Part shown: positions 16,491 through 25,025 of the stretch, in pieces | How positions within the stretch are numbered: the first letter of the stretch is position 1 | How the letters are laid out: every line of letters starts with the position of its first letter | Assembly: GCA_049177215.1 (NCBI GenBank) | Contig: CP185379.1 | Coordinates: 62,001 to 126,000, forward strand | Length of the DNA stretch: 64,000 nt | Source: Pollutiaquabacter aromativorans | GTDB lineage: Bacteria; Bacteroidota; Bacteroidia; AKYH767-A; 2013-40CM-41-45 | Reading direction: 5' to 3' | Program-made: the position numbers and the translations under genes | The notes under the pieces: generated by a model | What the model saw: the letters and a program-made list of their open reading frames with translations, nothing else | Told to the model about the DNA's origin: nothing | Database searches by the model: none

Positions 16491-16988
16491 TTATTTGATT
16501 TCTTTTTTACCCAACATGACAGCTCCGACCATGGCGGCGAGGAACAGGATGGAACTGATCTCGAACGGCAGCATGAAGTCTTTGTACAACGACTGGCCGA
16601 GGTTGTGGATCAATCCGACCTGCGGACCACCCGTGCCAGTGGGGGCTGGAACTGAAGCGTTGCGCAGCGCGCCGACCAGTACGATCATCAGTAAGCCCCC
16701 GGCGACCGTAGCCGCGATTTTCTGGATCGCCGATTTGTGCGGCTCCACTTCGGCGTTCAGGTTCAGCATCATGATCACATACAGGAAGAGTACCATGATG
16801 GCGCCGGCATAGACGATCACGTGCACCGCGGCCAGAAACTGGGCGTTGAGCAGGATGTAATGTCCGGCGATGGCGAAAAAGGTGATGATCAGGTACAACA
16901 CGCTGTGTACCGGGTTGCGGGAGACCACCACCATCAGCGCACTGAGGATGGAGAGGAAGGAGAGGAAATAAAAGAGCGAGAGCGTCAT
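16491..16988 (-). CDS. nuoJ: NADH-quinone oxidoreductase subunit J
   Basis: 165 residues with five predicted membrane helices. The motif AVHVIVYAGAIMVLFLYVIMMLNL is the family's conserved third helix region, involved in the quinone-linked conformational changes of complex I. Ten bases before nuoK and 16 after nuoI, clearly in one transcript. Confidence 0.96.
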   Translation of the reverse strand: MTLSLFYFLSFLSILSALMVVVSRNPVHSVLYLIITFFAIAGHYILLNAQFLAAVHVIVYAGAIMVLFLYVIMMLNLNAEVEPHKSAIQKIAATVAGGLLMIVLVGALRNASVPAPTGTGGPQVGLIHNLGQSLYKDFMLPFEISSILFLAAMVGAVMLGKKEIK

Positions 16989-17004
16989 CGCTTAGGGCTT
17001 GGGG

Positions 17005-17580
17005 TCAGGAAAGGCGGTTGTGCTGAAGGGATTTGTCTTGCTTGAAAGCGGCGACCGAAGGTGTTTGACGGGGAGAAACATCCACGCGCTGATTGACGCC
17101 TTCGACTAGCTTCTCTTTTCCATAGATGAACTCACCTCGTTTGAATTCGGTCGGCACGATGCGGTCGGTGAGAAAGATGGCTTCCTTCGGACAGGCTTCT
17201 TCGCAGAGCCCGCAGAAGATGCAGCGCAGCATGTTGATCTCGTACACCTTCGCGTACTTCTCTTCACGGTAAAGTTTCTCTTCGCCCTTTTGACGTTCGG
17301 CCGCTACCATGGTGATGGCTTCTGCCGGACAAGCGACCGCGCACAGGCCGCAGGCCGTGCAACGTTCGGCCCCGTTCTCGTCGCGCTTAAGCACGTGCTG
17401 TCCGCGGTAAACCGGGGCGAACTCGCGCTGCTGGTCGGGATATTGTATGGTCGCCTTCTTTTTGAAGAGGTGCCGGAAGGTGATCTTCAACCCGCCGAGG
17501 ATGGCCGGCAGGTAGATCTTTTCCGAAAAGGTCATTTCCTTTTTGGCGACGACTTTGCTTCGGTTGGTCAGTGATTGCAT
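17005..17580 (-). CDS. nuoI: NADH-quinone oxidoreductase subunit I (two 4Fe-4S clusters)
   Basis: 191 residues. Two ferredoxin-type motifs, CTACGLCAVACP and CIFCGLCEEACP, bind clusters N6a and N6b that hand electrons from the peripheral arm to NuoB. The C-terminal ~40 residues (after GKEKLVEGVNQ) look poorly conserved. Its start is 3 bases after the stop of a small non-nuo gene (17584-17781). Confidence 0.97.
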   Translation of the reverse strand: MQSLTNRSKVVAKKEMTFSEKIYLPAILGGLKITFRHLFKKKATIQYPDQQREFAPVYRGQHVLKRDENGAERCTACGLCAVACPAEAITMVAAERQKGEEKLYREEKYAKVYEINMLRCIFCGLCEEACPKEAIFLTDRIVPTEFKRGEFIYGKEKLVEGVNQRVDVSPRQTPSVAAFKQDKSLQHNRLS

Positions 17581-17583
17581 CGC

Positions 17584-17781
17584 TTATCCTTTAAAAGGAC
17601 TTTTATGGGTAATGGTGCCGTCCGGCAAGCGGTAATAAATTTTGCCAAGGAGGGAGAATACTATTGGAATTCTCCGGCGACGGTTCTCTTCAAGAGCATT
17701 TCTGACGCCTGCATTCGCGATAGCTACTAATTCAGCCATCCGATGAAAGAATTCTGGATTGTTGATAGACTTTGCTTTCAT
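17584..17781 (-). CDS. Small partner protein of the zeta-toxin-like kinase
   Basis: 65 residues, charged, no signal peptide or membrane segment. Sequence features are an N-terminal helix (NPEFFHRMAELVAIANAGVRNALEENRR) and a C-terminal beta-rich tail (IPIVFSLLGKIYYRLPDGTI). I recall similar small proteins next to zeta-toxin-like ATPases, but no function is established to my knowledge. Its ATG overlaps the TGA of the kinase gene (ATGA), so the two are translationally coupled. It could be an antitoxin or a cofactor. Only 3 bases separate it from nuoI. Confidence 0.7.
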   Translation of the reverse strand: MKAKSINNPEFFHRMAELVAIANAGVRNALEENRRRRIPIVFSLLGKIYYRLPDGTITHKSPFKG

Positions 17782-18359
17782 TTTTTAGAAAGTGTGTTTT
17801 TAAGGAAGAGGACGTGTAATGCCTCGTCGTTAACAAGCATTGATCTTCCGGATCCCTCCGCAATTCGTTTGATCTGGTCTCCAGAGTTATTTAACAGCAG
17901 CCATTGGGCAGCCTTATTTTTATATTGATTCCAGAAGTTGGAACAGCTTCTGAAATAACGTCGGGTGACGTCGGAATCTGGTACTGCATGCCCGCCCTTT
18001 TTTACGCGTTCTTTAATCCTGGCTATGCACAATTGAGGAGAGTCCAGATAAACGAAGATAATGGTAATGTTATAGTTCTTTTGTTCGAGCCGTTTGATCA
18101 GGCGTCCCATGAATTTGCCTGAAAGGGTTGACTCTATGATGAGGTTTTTATTCTTATCGAGGAGTAGATCAAGTCGTTTGAAGTATTCCTTGCCGGCAGC
18201 AATGGAGTTACTGTTTTTATTTTCAATTTGAAGCTCTTTGTTTATTTCGTCAGCATTCAGGAAGCGGTATCCCTTCTCTCGGATAAAAGCTCGTGCAAAG
18301 GTGGTTTTTCCGCTGCCATTGGGTCCTGCAATAATGACCAGTTCTTTCTTCGGACTCAC
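17778..18359 (-). CDS. Zeta-toxin-like P-loop kinase
   Basis: 193 residues. A Walker A motif IIAGPNGSGKTTFARAF opens the protein, followed by FLNADEINKEL, as in zeta toxins and related P-loop kinases. Further features are LIIESTLSGKFM and IIFVYLDSPQLCIARIKERVKKGGHAVPDSDVTRRYFRS, which form the lid/arginine region. Zeta toxins phosphorylate UDP-N-acetylglucosamine and block wall synthesis; whether this subfamily does so is unknown. It lies 12 bases after nuoH in the same orientation, inside the nuo operon. The next gene (17584) is its coupled partner. Toxin-antitoxin function is an inference from family and arrangement. Confidence 0.85.
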   Translation of the reverse strand: MSPKKELVIIAGPNGSGKTTFARAFIREKGYRFLNADEINKELQIENKNSNSIAAGKEYFKRLDLLLDKNKNLIIESTLSGKFMGRLIKRLEQKNYNITIIFVYLDSPQLCIARIKERVKKGGHAVPDSDVTRRYFRSCSNFWNQYKNKAAQWLLLNNSGDQIKRIAEGSGRSMLVNDEALHVLFLKNTLSKK

Positions 18360-18371
18360 GGATTGGTCGAA

Positions 18372-19406
18372 TTAAGAGACTTTCCCGGTCAGCCACATGA
18401 CCAGTCCGGTAATGAAGATGTTGGCAATCGCCAACGGGATGAGGTTCTTCCAACCCAGGTTCATCAACTGGTCGTAGCGGAAGCGGGGGATGGTCCACCG
18501 GATCCACATGAAGAAGAAGATGAAGAAGAAGATCTTGCCGAAGAGGAAGACCGTTCCCAGGATGCTCAGGATGTTCGGGTCGGTAACAAATCGCCCGATG
18601 AACGGCATGTTATAACCACCGAAGTAAAGGGTCGAGATCACCGCGGAGGAGATGAACATGTTGATGTATTCGGCGAAGAGGTAGAAGCCGAGTTTCATCG
18701 AGCTGTATTCGGTGTGATAGCCGCCCACCAGTTCGCTTTCGCATTCAGGCAGGTCGAAGGGCGTACGGTTGCATTCCGCGAAGGCGCAAACGATGAAGAT
18801 CAGGAAGCCCAGCGGCTGGTAGAAGACATTCCAGTGAGCGCCGGCCTGTTGCTCGGCGATCTCGCGAACGCTCAGGGTGCCGGTCATCATGACGAGGGCG
18901 ATGATCGCAAGCCCCATCGCGATCTCGTAGGAGATCATCTGGGACGAGGCGCGCAAGGCGCCCATCAGGGAGTATTTGTTGTTCGATGCCCAGCCGCCGA
19001 TCATGATGCCATAAACACCGATGGAAACCACTCCGAACATGTAAAGAATCCCGATGTTGACATCCGTGACCTGCATGGCGTAGAATTCGCCGCCGATCGT
19101 CAAACCCTTACCCCAGGGAAGAACGGCGCTGGTCATCAAAGCGGTCGTCATCGCCACGCCCGGGCCGAGAATGAACAGCCATCGGTTCGATACGGTTGGA
19201 ATGATCTCTTCCTTCATGAACAGCTTCACGCCGTCGGCCAGCGGTTGCAGGATGCCGAACGGACCAGCCCGGTTGGGACCGATACGGTCCTGCATGAAGG
19301 CCGCTACTTTTCGTTCGGCATAGGTGGAATACATCGCGATCACCAGCGAAATCGAGAAGACCGCTACGATCAGGATGATGGTGAAGATCAATTGGGACGT
19401 CAGCAT
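18372..19406 (-). CDS. nuoH: NADH-quinone oxidoreductase subunit H
   Basis: 344 residues with eight membrane helices. Family motifs are ERKVAAFMQDRIGPNRAGPFGILQPLADGVKLFMKE near the start, and AECNRTPFDLPECESELVGGYHTEYSSMKLG, which lines the quinone chamber. Standard length. It connects the peripheral and membrane arms of complex I. The next nuo gene, nuoI, is displaced by the two-gene insertion. Confidence 0.97.
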   Translation of the reverse strand: MLTSQLIFTIILIVAVFSISLVIAMYSTYAERKVAAFMQDRIGPNRAGPFGILQPLADGVKLFMKEEIIPTVSNRWLFILGPGVAMTTALMTSAVLPWGKGLTIGGEFYAMQVTDVNIGILYMFGVVSIGVYGIMIGGWASNNKYSLMGALRASSQMISYEIAMGLAIIALVMMTGTLSVREIAEQQAGAHWNVFYQPLGFLIFIVCAFAECNRTPFDLPECESELVGGYHTEYSSMKLGFYLFAEYINMFISSAVISTLYFGGYNMPFIGRFVTDPNILSILGTVFLFGKIFFFIFFFMWIRWTIPRFRYDQLMNLGWKNLIPLAIANIFITGLVMWLTGKVS

Positions 19407-19437
19407 AGGACGATAGGGTCGGAGGTGATAATGGAGC

Positions 19438-20439
19438 TTAGTTGAGCCGGTGGCTGTCGGGGACTACGTCCACGGCATTCAGCAACGGTTTGTGTTGCGG
19501 CTCTTTCAGCGTATAATGATTTTGAGAGATCACCGAATGGCGGTCGAGCTTCGTCGGACCTTCGATCGTCCAGTCGGATGTCTGCTTGTTCTCGAAACGG
19601 CAGTCGTTGCAGATCCAACCGGCTTTTCCGTCAGGGGTATCCATCACTTCGCCGTATCGGTCTTTGCGCACCGTAACACGCGCCACTTCGCTGCCTTTCA
19701 TCCACAGGGTCACGCGGCCGCAACACTTGCTGCAGTTGCGGTGGGCATCGAACGGATTCACATTCCAGACCCGGCTGACAAAACGGAACGTGCGGTCGGT
19801 CAGGGCGCCTACCGGACAAACATCGATCATGTTGCCGGAAAAATCGTTGTGGACAGCATTTTGGATGTAGGTGCTGATCTCGGCAACATCGCCGCGGTTG
19901 ATGACCCCGTGTACGCGGCCGTCGGTCAGTTGGTCGGCCACTTTCACGCAGCGATAACAAAGGATGCAGCGGGTCATGTGCAGCTTGATCTTGCTGCCGA
20001 TGTCGATCTTTTCGAACGTGCGTCGGGCGAACTTGTAGCGGGTCTTGGCCAGGCCGTGTTCGTACGCGAGATCCTGCAGGTGGCATTCGCCGGCCTGGTC
20101 GCAGATCGGGCAATCCAGCGGATGGTTGATGAGCAGGAACTCCACCACACCGGCGCGGGCGGCCATCAGGTCGGGTGCCGTGATGTTCTGGACTTCCATG
20201 CCGTCCATCACCGTGGTGCGGCAGGAGGCTACCGGCTTCGGCATCGGTCGTGGATCCTTTTCGGAACCTTTCGTGACTTTCACGATGCAGGTCCGGCAAT
20301 AGCCGCCACTGGTCTTCAGCTTGGAATAATAACACATGGCCGGTGGTACGATTTCGCCGCCGATCATGCGCGCCGCCTGGAGGATCGTGGTACCGTCGGG
20401 TACTTCGATCAGGTGGCCGTCGATGGTCACTTTTGCCAT
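19438..20439 (-). CDS. nuoG: NADH-quinone oxidoreductase subunit G, short form
   Basis: 333 residues. The N-terminal 2Fe-2S domain has CYYSKLKTSGGYCRTC, followed by HPLDCPICDQAGECHLQD (His/Cys-ligated 4Fe-4S cluster) and CILCYRCV ... CPVGAL (4Fe-4S). A further CSKCCG ... CNDC pair comes from the start of the molybdopterin-like domain. The rest of that domain, present in longer NuoG proteins (650-900 residues), is absent. From memory this short form is normal in Bacteroidota, so it is not taken as a truncation. It carries electrons from NuoF to NuoI. Confidence 0.94.
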   Translation of the reverse strand: MAKVTIDGHLIEVPDGTTILQAARMIGGEIVPPAMCYYSKLKTSGGYCRTCIVKVTKGSEKDPRPMPKPVASCRTTVMDGMEVQNITAPDLMAARAGVVEFLLINHPLDCPICDQAGECHLQDLAYEHGLAKTRYKFARRTFEKIDIGSKIKLHMTRCILCYRCVKVADQLTDGRVHGVINRGDVAEISTYIQNAVHNDFSGNMIDVCPVGALTDRTFRFVSRVWNVNPFDAHRNCSKCCGRVTLWMKGSEVARVTVRKDRYGEVMDTPDGKAGWICNDCRFENKQTSDWTIEGPTKLDRHSVISQNHYTLKEPQHKPLLNAVDVVPDSHRLN

Positions 20440-20509
20440 TCGTTCTGTTTCATTGCGCCTGCTCGGGTGGGTTACGAACCGGCGATATTCGTCATGACTA
20501 ACGGTAGCC

Positions 20510-21853
20510 TCAGGCTTCGGTCAGTTGGTTGATACGGTAATAATGCCGCACATCCTTGATGCGCGCAGGATTTTGTACGTACTCTTCGAACTCTTTCCGG
20601 AAGTGTCGGATGGCACTGGCCACGGGCCAGGCAGCCGCGTCGCCAAGCGGGCAGATGGTCTTGCCTTCGATCTTGCTCTGGATATCCCACAGCAACTCGA
20701 TATCGCTCATGTCGCCGTGTCCGTCGAGGATACGGTGCAGGATCTTCTCCATCCAGCCGGTGCCTTCACGACACGGACTGCACTGGCCGCAGGATTCATG
20801 GTGGTAGAAGCGGGTGAAGTTCCAGAGGTTCTTGACGATGCTGGTGTCTTCGTCCATCACGATGAAGCCGCCGGAGCCAAGCATGGTGCCGGTGGCGAAA
20901 CCGCCATCTGCGAGGGATTCGTACGACATCAGGCGAGGTTCGCCGTTGGCCGTTTTCAGGATGAGATCGGCGGGAAGAATCGGAACGGAAGAGCCGCCGG
21001 CGACTACCGCCTTCAGCTTTTTACCGTTACGGATACCACCGCAGTATGCTTCGGAGTAAATGAATTCTTCTACCGGTACGCCGAGTTCGATCTCGTAAAC
21101 GCCCGGTTTGTTGATGTGGCCACTGGCGGAGATCAGCTTGGTGCCGGTGCTCTTACCGATACCGATAGCCGCATAGGCATCGCCCCCGTCGTTCACGATC
21201 GGTACGACCGCGGCAATGGTTTCTACGTTGTTCACTACGGTCGGACAACCGTACAGACCCGCGATCGCTGGGAACGGAGGCTTGATGCGCGGATTGCCAC
21301 GCTTGCCTTCGAGTGATTCTAATAATGCTGTTTCTTCGCCGCAGATGTAAGCGCCGGCACCGACCTGTACGTACAGGTCTAGATCGTAGCCGGAGCCGAG
21401 GATATTCTTTCCCAGCCAACCGTTGGCGTATGCCTCCCGGATGGCTTGTTCAAGGACACGGGCGACATAGAAATATTCGCCGCGGATGTAGATGTACGAG
21501 GTGTGTGCGCCCAGCGCAAAACTGGACGTGATCATGCCCTCCACCAAGAGGTGGGGAATCCGCTCCATCAGGTAGCGGTCTTTGAACGTGCCTGGCTCGG
21601 ACTCGTCGGCGTTGCAAACGAGGTAACGCGGTACGCCCGGTGGCTTCGCGAGAAAACTCCACTTCATACCGGTCGGGAAGCCCGCACCGCCGCGGCCGCG
21701 CAAGCCGGATTTTTTCACCTCCTCGACGACCGCCTCCGGCGTCATCGTCTTGATCGCTTTCTCCACTGAAGCGTAACCGCCGTTTTTACGGTACACCTCG
21801 TAAGTCTGGATGCCCGGAATCCGGTCGTTTTGCAGGAGCAGTTTCTTTCCCAT
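20510..21853 (-). CDS. nuoF: NADH-quinone oxidoreductase subunit F (FMN, NADH site)
   Basis: 447 residues, normal length. The FMN/NADH-binding region has GLRGRGGAGFPTGMKWSF and CNADESEPGTFKDR. The 4Fe-4S cluster N3 ligands are in ESCGQCSPCREGTGW plus a later Cys in TICPLGDAAAWP. It oxidises NADH and passes electrons to FMN and N3. Its start lies 3 bases after the nuoE stop. Confidence 0.98.
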   Translation of the reverse strand: MGKKLLLQNDRIPGIQTYEVYRKNGGYASVEKAIKTMTPEAVVEEVKKSGLRGRGGAGFPTGMKWSFLAKPPGVPRYLVCNADESEPGTFKDRYLMERIPHLLVEGMITSSFALGAHTSYIYIRGEYFYVARVLEQAIREAYANGWLGKNILGSGYDLDLYVQVGAGAYICGEETALLESLEGKRGNPRIKPPFPAIAGLYGCPTVVNNVETIAAVVPIVNDGGDAYAAIGIGKSTGTKLISASGHINKPGVYEIELGVPVEEFIYSEAYCGGIRNGKKLKAVVAGGSSVPILPADLILKTANGEPRLMSYESLADGGFATGTMLGSGGFIVMDEDTSIVKNLWNFTRFYHHESCGQCSPCREGTGWMEKILHRILDGHGDMSDIELLWDIQSKIEGKTICPLGDAAAWPVASAIRHFRKEFEEYVQNPARIKDVRHYYRINQLTEA

Positions 21854-21856
21854 GGA

Positions 21857-22393
21857 TCAGACGTTACGGGGTTCGGGAGTGTCGGTGTAGGATTTACGCT
21901 TGTTGTCGGCCCGGAAACGGTCCACGAGTTGATCGACTTTCTGCAAATTGAGGTTCTCGTAATAGTCGGCGCCGACCTGCATCATCGGAGCGGTGCCGCA
22001 GGAGCCGAGGCATTCCACCGATTTGAGGGTGAACATGCCGTCGGCAGTGGTCTGCCCGACTTTGATGTTCAGTTTCTTTTCGAGGTGACGAATCACGTCT
22101 TCCGCACCCAACAACCAGCACGAACTCGTCCGGCAGACTTCAATCACGCACTTGCCAACCGGTTTGAGGTTGAACATGGAATAGAACGAGGCGACTTCGT
22201 AAACCTCGATCGGCTGCAGCTTGAGTAAGGAAGCGACGTAGTCCATTACCGGCGCGCTCAGCCAACCGTCAAATTCGGCTTGGGCAATGTGCAATACCGG
22301 AATCAGCGCCGACTTCTGCCGGCCCTCCGGATAACGCGCGATCAGCTCCTGTACGAGCTTCAGCGATTCGTCGGAGAATTTTATTTGAGTCAT
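21857..22393 (-). CDS. nuoE: NADH-quinone oxidoreductase subunit E (2Fe-2S)
   Basis: 178 residues, thioredoxin-like 2Fe-2S ferredoxin. Ligands are EVCRTSSCWLLGAEDV and ECLGSCGTAPMMQV. It binds cluster N1a next to NuoF. Separated from nuoD by 264 bases of repeats, unusual inside a nuo operon, so it may need its own promoter or read-through. Confidence 0.97.
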   Translation of the reverse strand: MTQIKFSDESLKLVQELIARYPEGRQKSALIPVLHIAQAEFDGWLSAPVMDYVASLLKLQPIEVYEVASFYSMFNLKPVGKCVIEVCRTSSCWLLGAEDVIRHLEKKLNIKVGQTTADGMFTLKSVECLGSCGTAPMMQVGADYYENLNLQKVDQLVDRFRADNKRKSYTDTPEPRNV

Positions 22394-22657
22394 GGGTGAA
22401 TTCGATCTGACTTGTACTGATTAGGAGCGAATAGCGAATAGTGAATAGCGAAGAGTGAATTGGGGCGGATTGAATTTCTTTTACACAGGAAAGATTAGTC
22501 TTCTCTCTACTCTTGCCTTACAAGCACTTTCAAGCTTTTACTTATCCAAGAGCTAATTACGAATGACCATTTACTATTTACTGTTCGCTATTCGCTATTC
22601 ACTATTTACTGTTCACTGTTCACTGTTCACTGTTCACTATTCACTGTTCACTCCCCC
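22394..22657. repeat. Repeat insertion inside the nuo operon
   Basis: Between nuoD and nuoE. gcgaatagtgaat-type units (about 22426-22460) are followed by about 100 bases of unique DNA and then the same family in reverse orientation (about 22571-22655), up to the nuoD stop. The two arms could pair to form a long hairpin in the nuo transcript. No coding frame of interest. Confidence 0.75.
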
Positions 22658-23869
22658 TCAGGCATCCAACTCCCCCGCAATCACATTCATCGAACTCATG
22701 GTCAGGATGGCGTCGCTGAGGAAGCCTCCTTTGATCATTTCGGGATAGGCCTGGTAGTAGATGAAGCAGGGTCGGCGGAAGTGCAACCGGAAAGGCTGGC
22801 GGCCACCGTCGCTGACGAGGTAGAAGCCGAGTTCGCCGTTGCCGCCTTCGACGCAATGGTAGACTTCCCCGACGGGAACGTCCGTTTCGCCCATCACGAT
22901 CTTGAAATGATAGATGAGCGCTTCCATGTTGTTATACACGTCCTCCTTCGGAGGGAGATAGAAGGAGGGTACATCGGCATGGAAGCTGGTCTGGTCCTCG
23001 AGTTTTTCCAACTTCTCCATTGCCTGGCGGATGATCGACAGGCTCTGCCACATTTCTTCCTCGCGTACCATGAAGCGGTCATAGGTGTCGCCGTTCACCC
23101 CTACCGGAATGTCGAATTGGAAATCCTGATAAGAAGAATACGGATTCATCACGCGGACGTCGTAGTCGACGCCGGCAGCGCGAAGGTTCGGGCCGCTGAA
23201 GCTGTAGGATAATGCCTTCTCCGCCGTAATCGGGCCGCAGCCGATGGTGCGGTCCATGAAGATGCGGTTGCGCATCACCAGGCTTTCGAATTCCTTCAGT
23301 CCGGCAGGTAGTTCTTTCAGGAGGTGTTTGATCTTGCGCCAAACCGTTTCATTGAACGGTCGCTCCAGGCCGCCGATGCGACCGATGTTGGTCGTCAGGC
23401 GGGCGCCGCAGATCTCTTCGTAGATCTCGTAAATGAATTCGCGCCACTGGAAAACATACAGGAAGCCGGTCATGGCGCCGGTATCCACGGCGATCACGCT
23501 GTTGCAGACCAGGTGATCCGCAATGCGCGCCAGTTCCATGATGATGACACGCAGGTAGTCGACGCGTTTCGGGATCTCTACTTTGATCAGTTTCTCCACC
23601 GTCATGTGCCACCCCATGTTGTTGATGGGGGAGGAGCAGTAGTTGAGACGGTCGGTCAGCGGCGTGACCTGATAGAACGGCTTGTGCTCGGCGAGTTTCT
23701 CGAATGCCCGATGGATATAACCGATCGTAGGCTCGGAGTCGATGATGATCTCGCCGTCCATTTTCAGGACGTTCTGGAAAATACCGTGCGTGGCCGGATG
23801 GGTGGGACCCAGGTTGAGGGTCGAATATTCTTTGGGTTCTTCCGTCAGCGGAAGTTTGATCGAATCCAT
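22658..23869 (-). CDS. nuoD: NADH-quinone oxidoreductase subunit D
   Basis: 403 residues, standard for stand-alone NuoD (no fusion to NuoC). The quinone-site motif LGPTHPATHGIFQNVLKMDGE is near the start, and IGYIHRAFEKLAEHKPFYQVTPLTDRLNY follows. The C-terminus ends SMNVIAGELDA, close to the conserved family end. It is the 49-kDa-type subunit that, with NuoB, forms the quinone pocket. Confidence 0.98.
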   Translation of the reverse strand: MDSIKLPLTEEPKEYSTLNLGPTHPATHGIFQNVLKMDGEIIIDSEPTIGYIHRAFEKLAEHKPFYQVTPLTDRLNYCSSPINNMGWHMTVEKLIKVEIPKRVDYLRVIIMELARIADHLVCNSVIAVDTGAMTGFLYVFQWREFIYEIYEEICGARLTTNIGRIGGLERPFNETVWRKIKHLLKELPAGLKEFESLVMRNRIFMDRTIGCGPITAEKALSYSFSGPNLRAAGVDYDVRVMNPYSSYQDFQFDIPVGVNGDTYDRFMVREEEMWQSLSIIRQAMEKLEKLEDQTSFHADVPSFYLPPKEDVYNNMEALIYHFKIVMGETDVPVGEVYHCVEGGNGELGFYLVSDGGRQPFRLHFRRPCFIYYQAYPEMIKGGFLSDAILTMSSMNVIAGELDA

Positions 23870-23880
23870 GCGGGTGCGGT

Positions 23881-24426
23881 TCAGGACATCAAACGTTTGC
23901 GGTCATACTGGGATGGCTTGCGACCGAAGAGCGTGTCATCCTTGTCGTAACGGGTCTGGTCTTCCACCGGATATTCTTTTCGAAGGGGGTGATAGTCCAT
24001 GTCATCCACGTTCAGAATACGCTTCAGGTTCGGATGTCCGTGGAATTTGTATCCGAAGAAGTCGAAGGTCTCACGTTCCATCCAGTTCGCGGCGGGGAAT
24101 ACCGGCGTCAGCGAATCGAAATGAATGTCGTGATCCGTGGTGAAGGCTTTGAGCCGGATGCGGAGGTTGTTTTCCAGACTGTGCAACTGGTACACCATGC
24201 CGAACGGCTTTTCCGTATTGGGAATATGGATGCCCGTTGCAAAGGTGAGATAACGGAAACGGAAGCGTTCGTCGTCGTACAGGAAGCGCACGATGGCAAG
24301 GACCATATCCTTCCGCAGGGTCAGCACCTGGAAGTCGTATTCAAGATGCGCCGATAAAACGGCTTCCCCGAATTTCTCCCGTAGGGCTGCAAGTACCTGA
24401 TCAATCGTTGGTTTTTCCATGGTCAT
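23881..24426 (-). CDS. nuoC: NADH-quinone oxidoreductase subunit C
   Basis: About 181 residues. The 30-kDa subunit signature is ANWMERETFDFFGYKFHGHPNLKRIL. I start it at 24426 because this ATG overlaps the nuoB stop (ATGA), suggesting coupled translation; a second ATG two codons later (24420, MEKPTIDQ) is equally possible. The frame is open further upstream, but that part lies inside nuoB and is unlikely to be translated. Confidence 0.94.
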   Translation of the reverse strand: MTMEKPTIDQVLAALREKFGEAVLSAHLEYDFQVLTLRKDMVLAIVRFLYDDERFRFRYLTFATGIHIPNTEKPFGMVYQLHSLENNLRIRLKAFTTDHDIHFDSLTPVFPAANWMERETFDFFGYKFHGHPNLKRILNVDDMDYHPLRKEYPVEDQTRYDKDDTLFGRKPSQYDRKRLMS

Positions 24427-24980
24427 TCGATGCCGTAGCTGGCCAGGAGTTGTTTGTATTCGGGAGAATTGCGACGACGAAGCGATTCGTTGTGCACGAG
24501 TTTCTGAATGTTCATCACGCCTTCCAGAATTTGTTCCGGTCGGGGAGGGCATCCCGGTACATAAACATCAACCGGAATGATGTGGTCGATCCCTTGCAGT
24601 ACGGAGTAGCTGTCGAAAATACCGCCGCTGGAAGCGCAGGCGCCTACACTTAGCACCCACCGCGGTTCCGCCATCTGTTCGTACACTTGGCGCAGCACAG
24701 GCCCCATCTTTTTGGCAATCGTACCCATGACCATGAGCAAGTCGGCCTGTCGCGGAGTAAAACTCAGTCGCTCGGAACCAAAACGTGAGAGATCATAGTG
24801 CGAGGCCATGGTGGCCATGAATTCGATCCCACAACAGGACGTGGCGAACGGCAATGGCCAAATGGAATTCTTACGCGCGAGTCCTACGACTTTGTCAAGG
24901 GAGGTCGCGAAAAACCCCGGGCCTTCGAAGCCTTCCGGCGCTTTCGCGATCTTGATGTTGGAGGTCTGGATATCGGACAT
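24423..24980 (-). CDS. nuoB: NADH-quinone oxidoreductase subunit B (cluster N2)
   Basis: 185 residues. Ligands of the terminal 4Fe-4S cluster N2 are visible: ATSCCGIEFM (tandem cysteines), VGACASSGG and VPGCPPRPE. It passes electrons to quinone. The N-terminal 35 residues before NSIWPLPFATSCC are typical. 3' end overlaps nuoC by four bases. Confidence 0.98.
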   Translation of the reverse strand: MSDIQTSNIKIAKAPEGFEGPGFFATSLDKVVGLARKNSIWPLPFATSCCGIEFMATMASHYDLSRFGSERLSFTPRQADLLMVMGTIAKKMGPVLRQVYEQMAEPRWVLSVGACASSGGIFDSYSVLQGIDHIIPVDVYVPGCPPRPEQILEGVMNIQKLVHNESLRRRNSPEYKQLLASYGIE

Positions 24981-25025
24981 TGACTTGGGATTTTGCAGGA
25001 ACGAGTTATTCAGCTTCCGCTGTCA

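Noticed and set aside
19438..20439. NuoG as a truncated or broken gene
   Set aside because: It has all N-terminal cluster motifs and a proper end; the short form is what I recall for this phylum.
22563..22748. Reading frame rich in YSLF repeats between nuoD and nuoE
   Set aside because: It is only the translation of the ttcactattcac array and overlaps nuoD antisense.
18228..24357. Long plus-strand reading frames opposite the nuo genes (up to 405 codons)
   Set aside because: They mirror clearly conserved complex I genes; their sequences are His/Asp/Arg-rich, as expected for antisense of GC-rich coding DNA.
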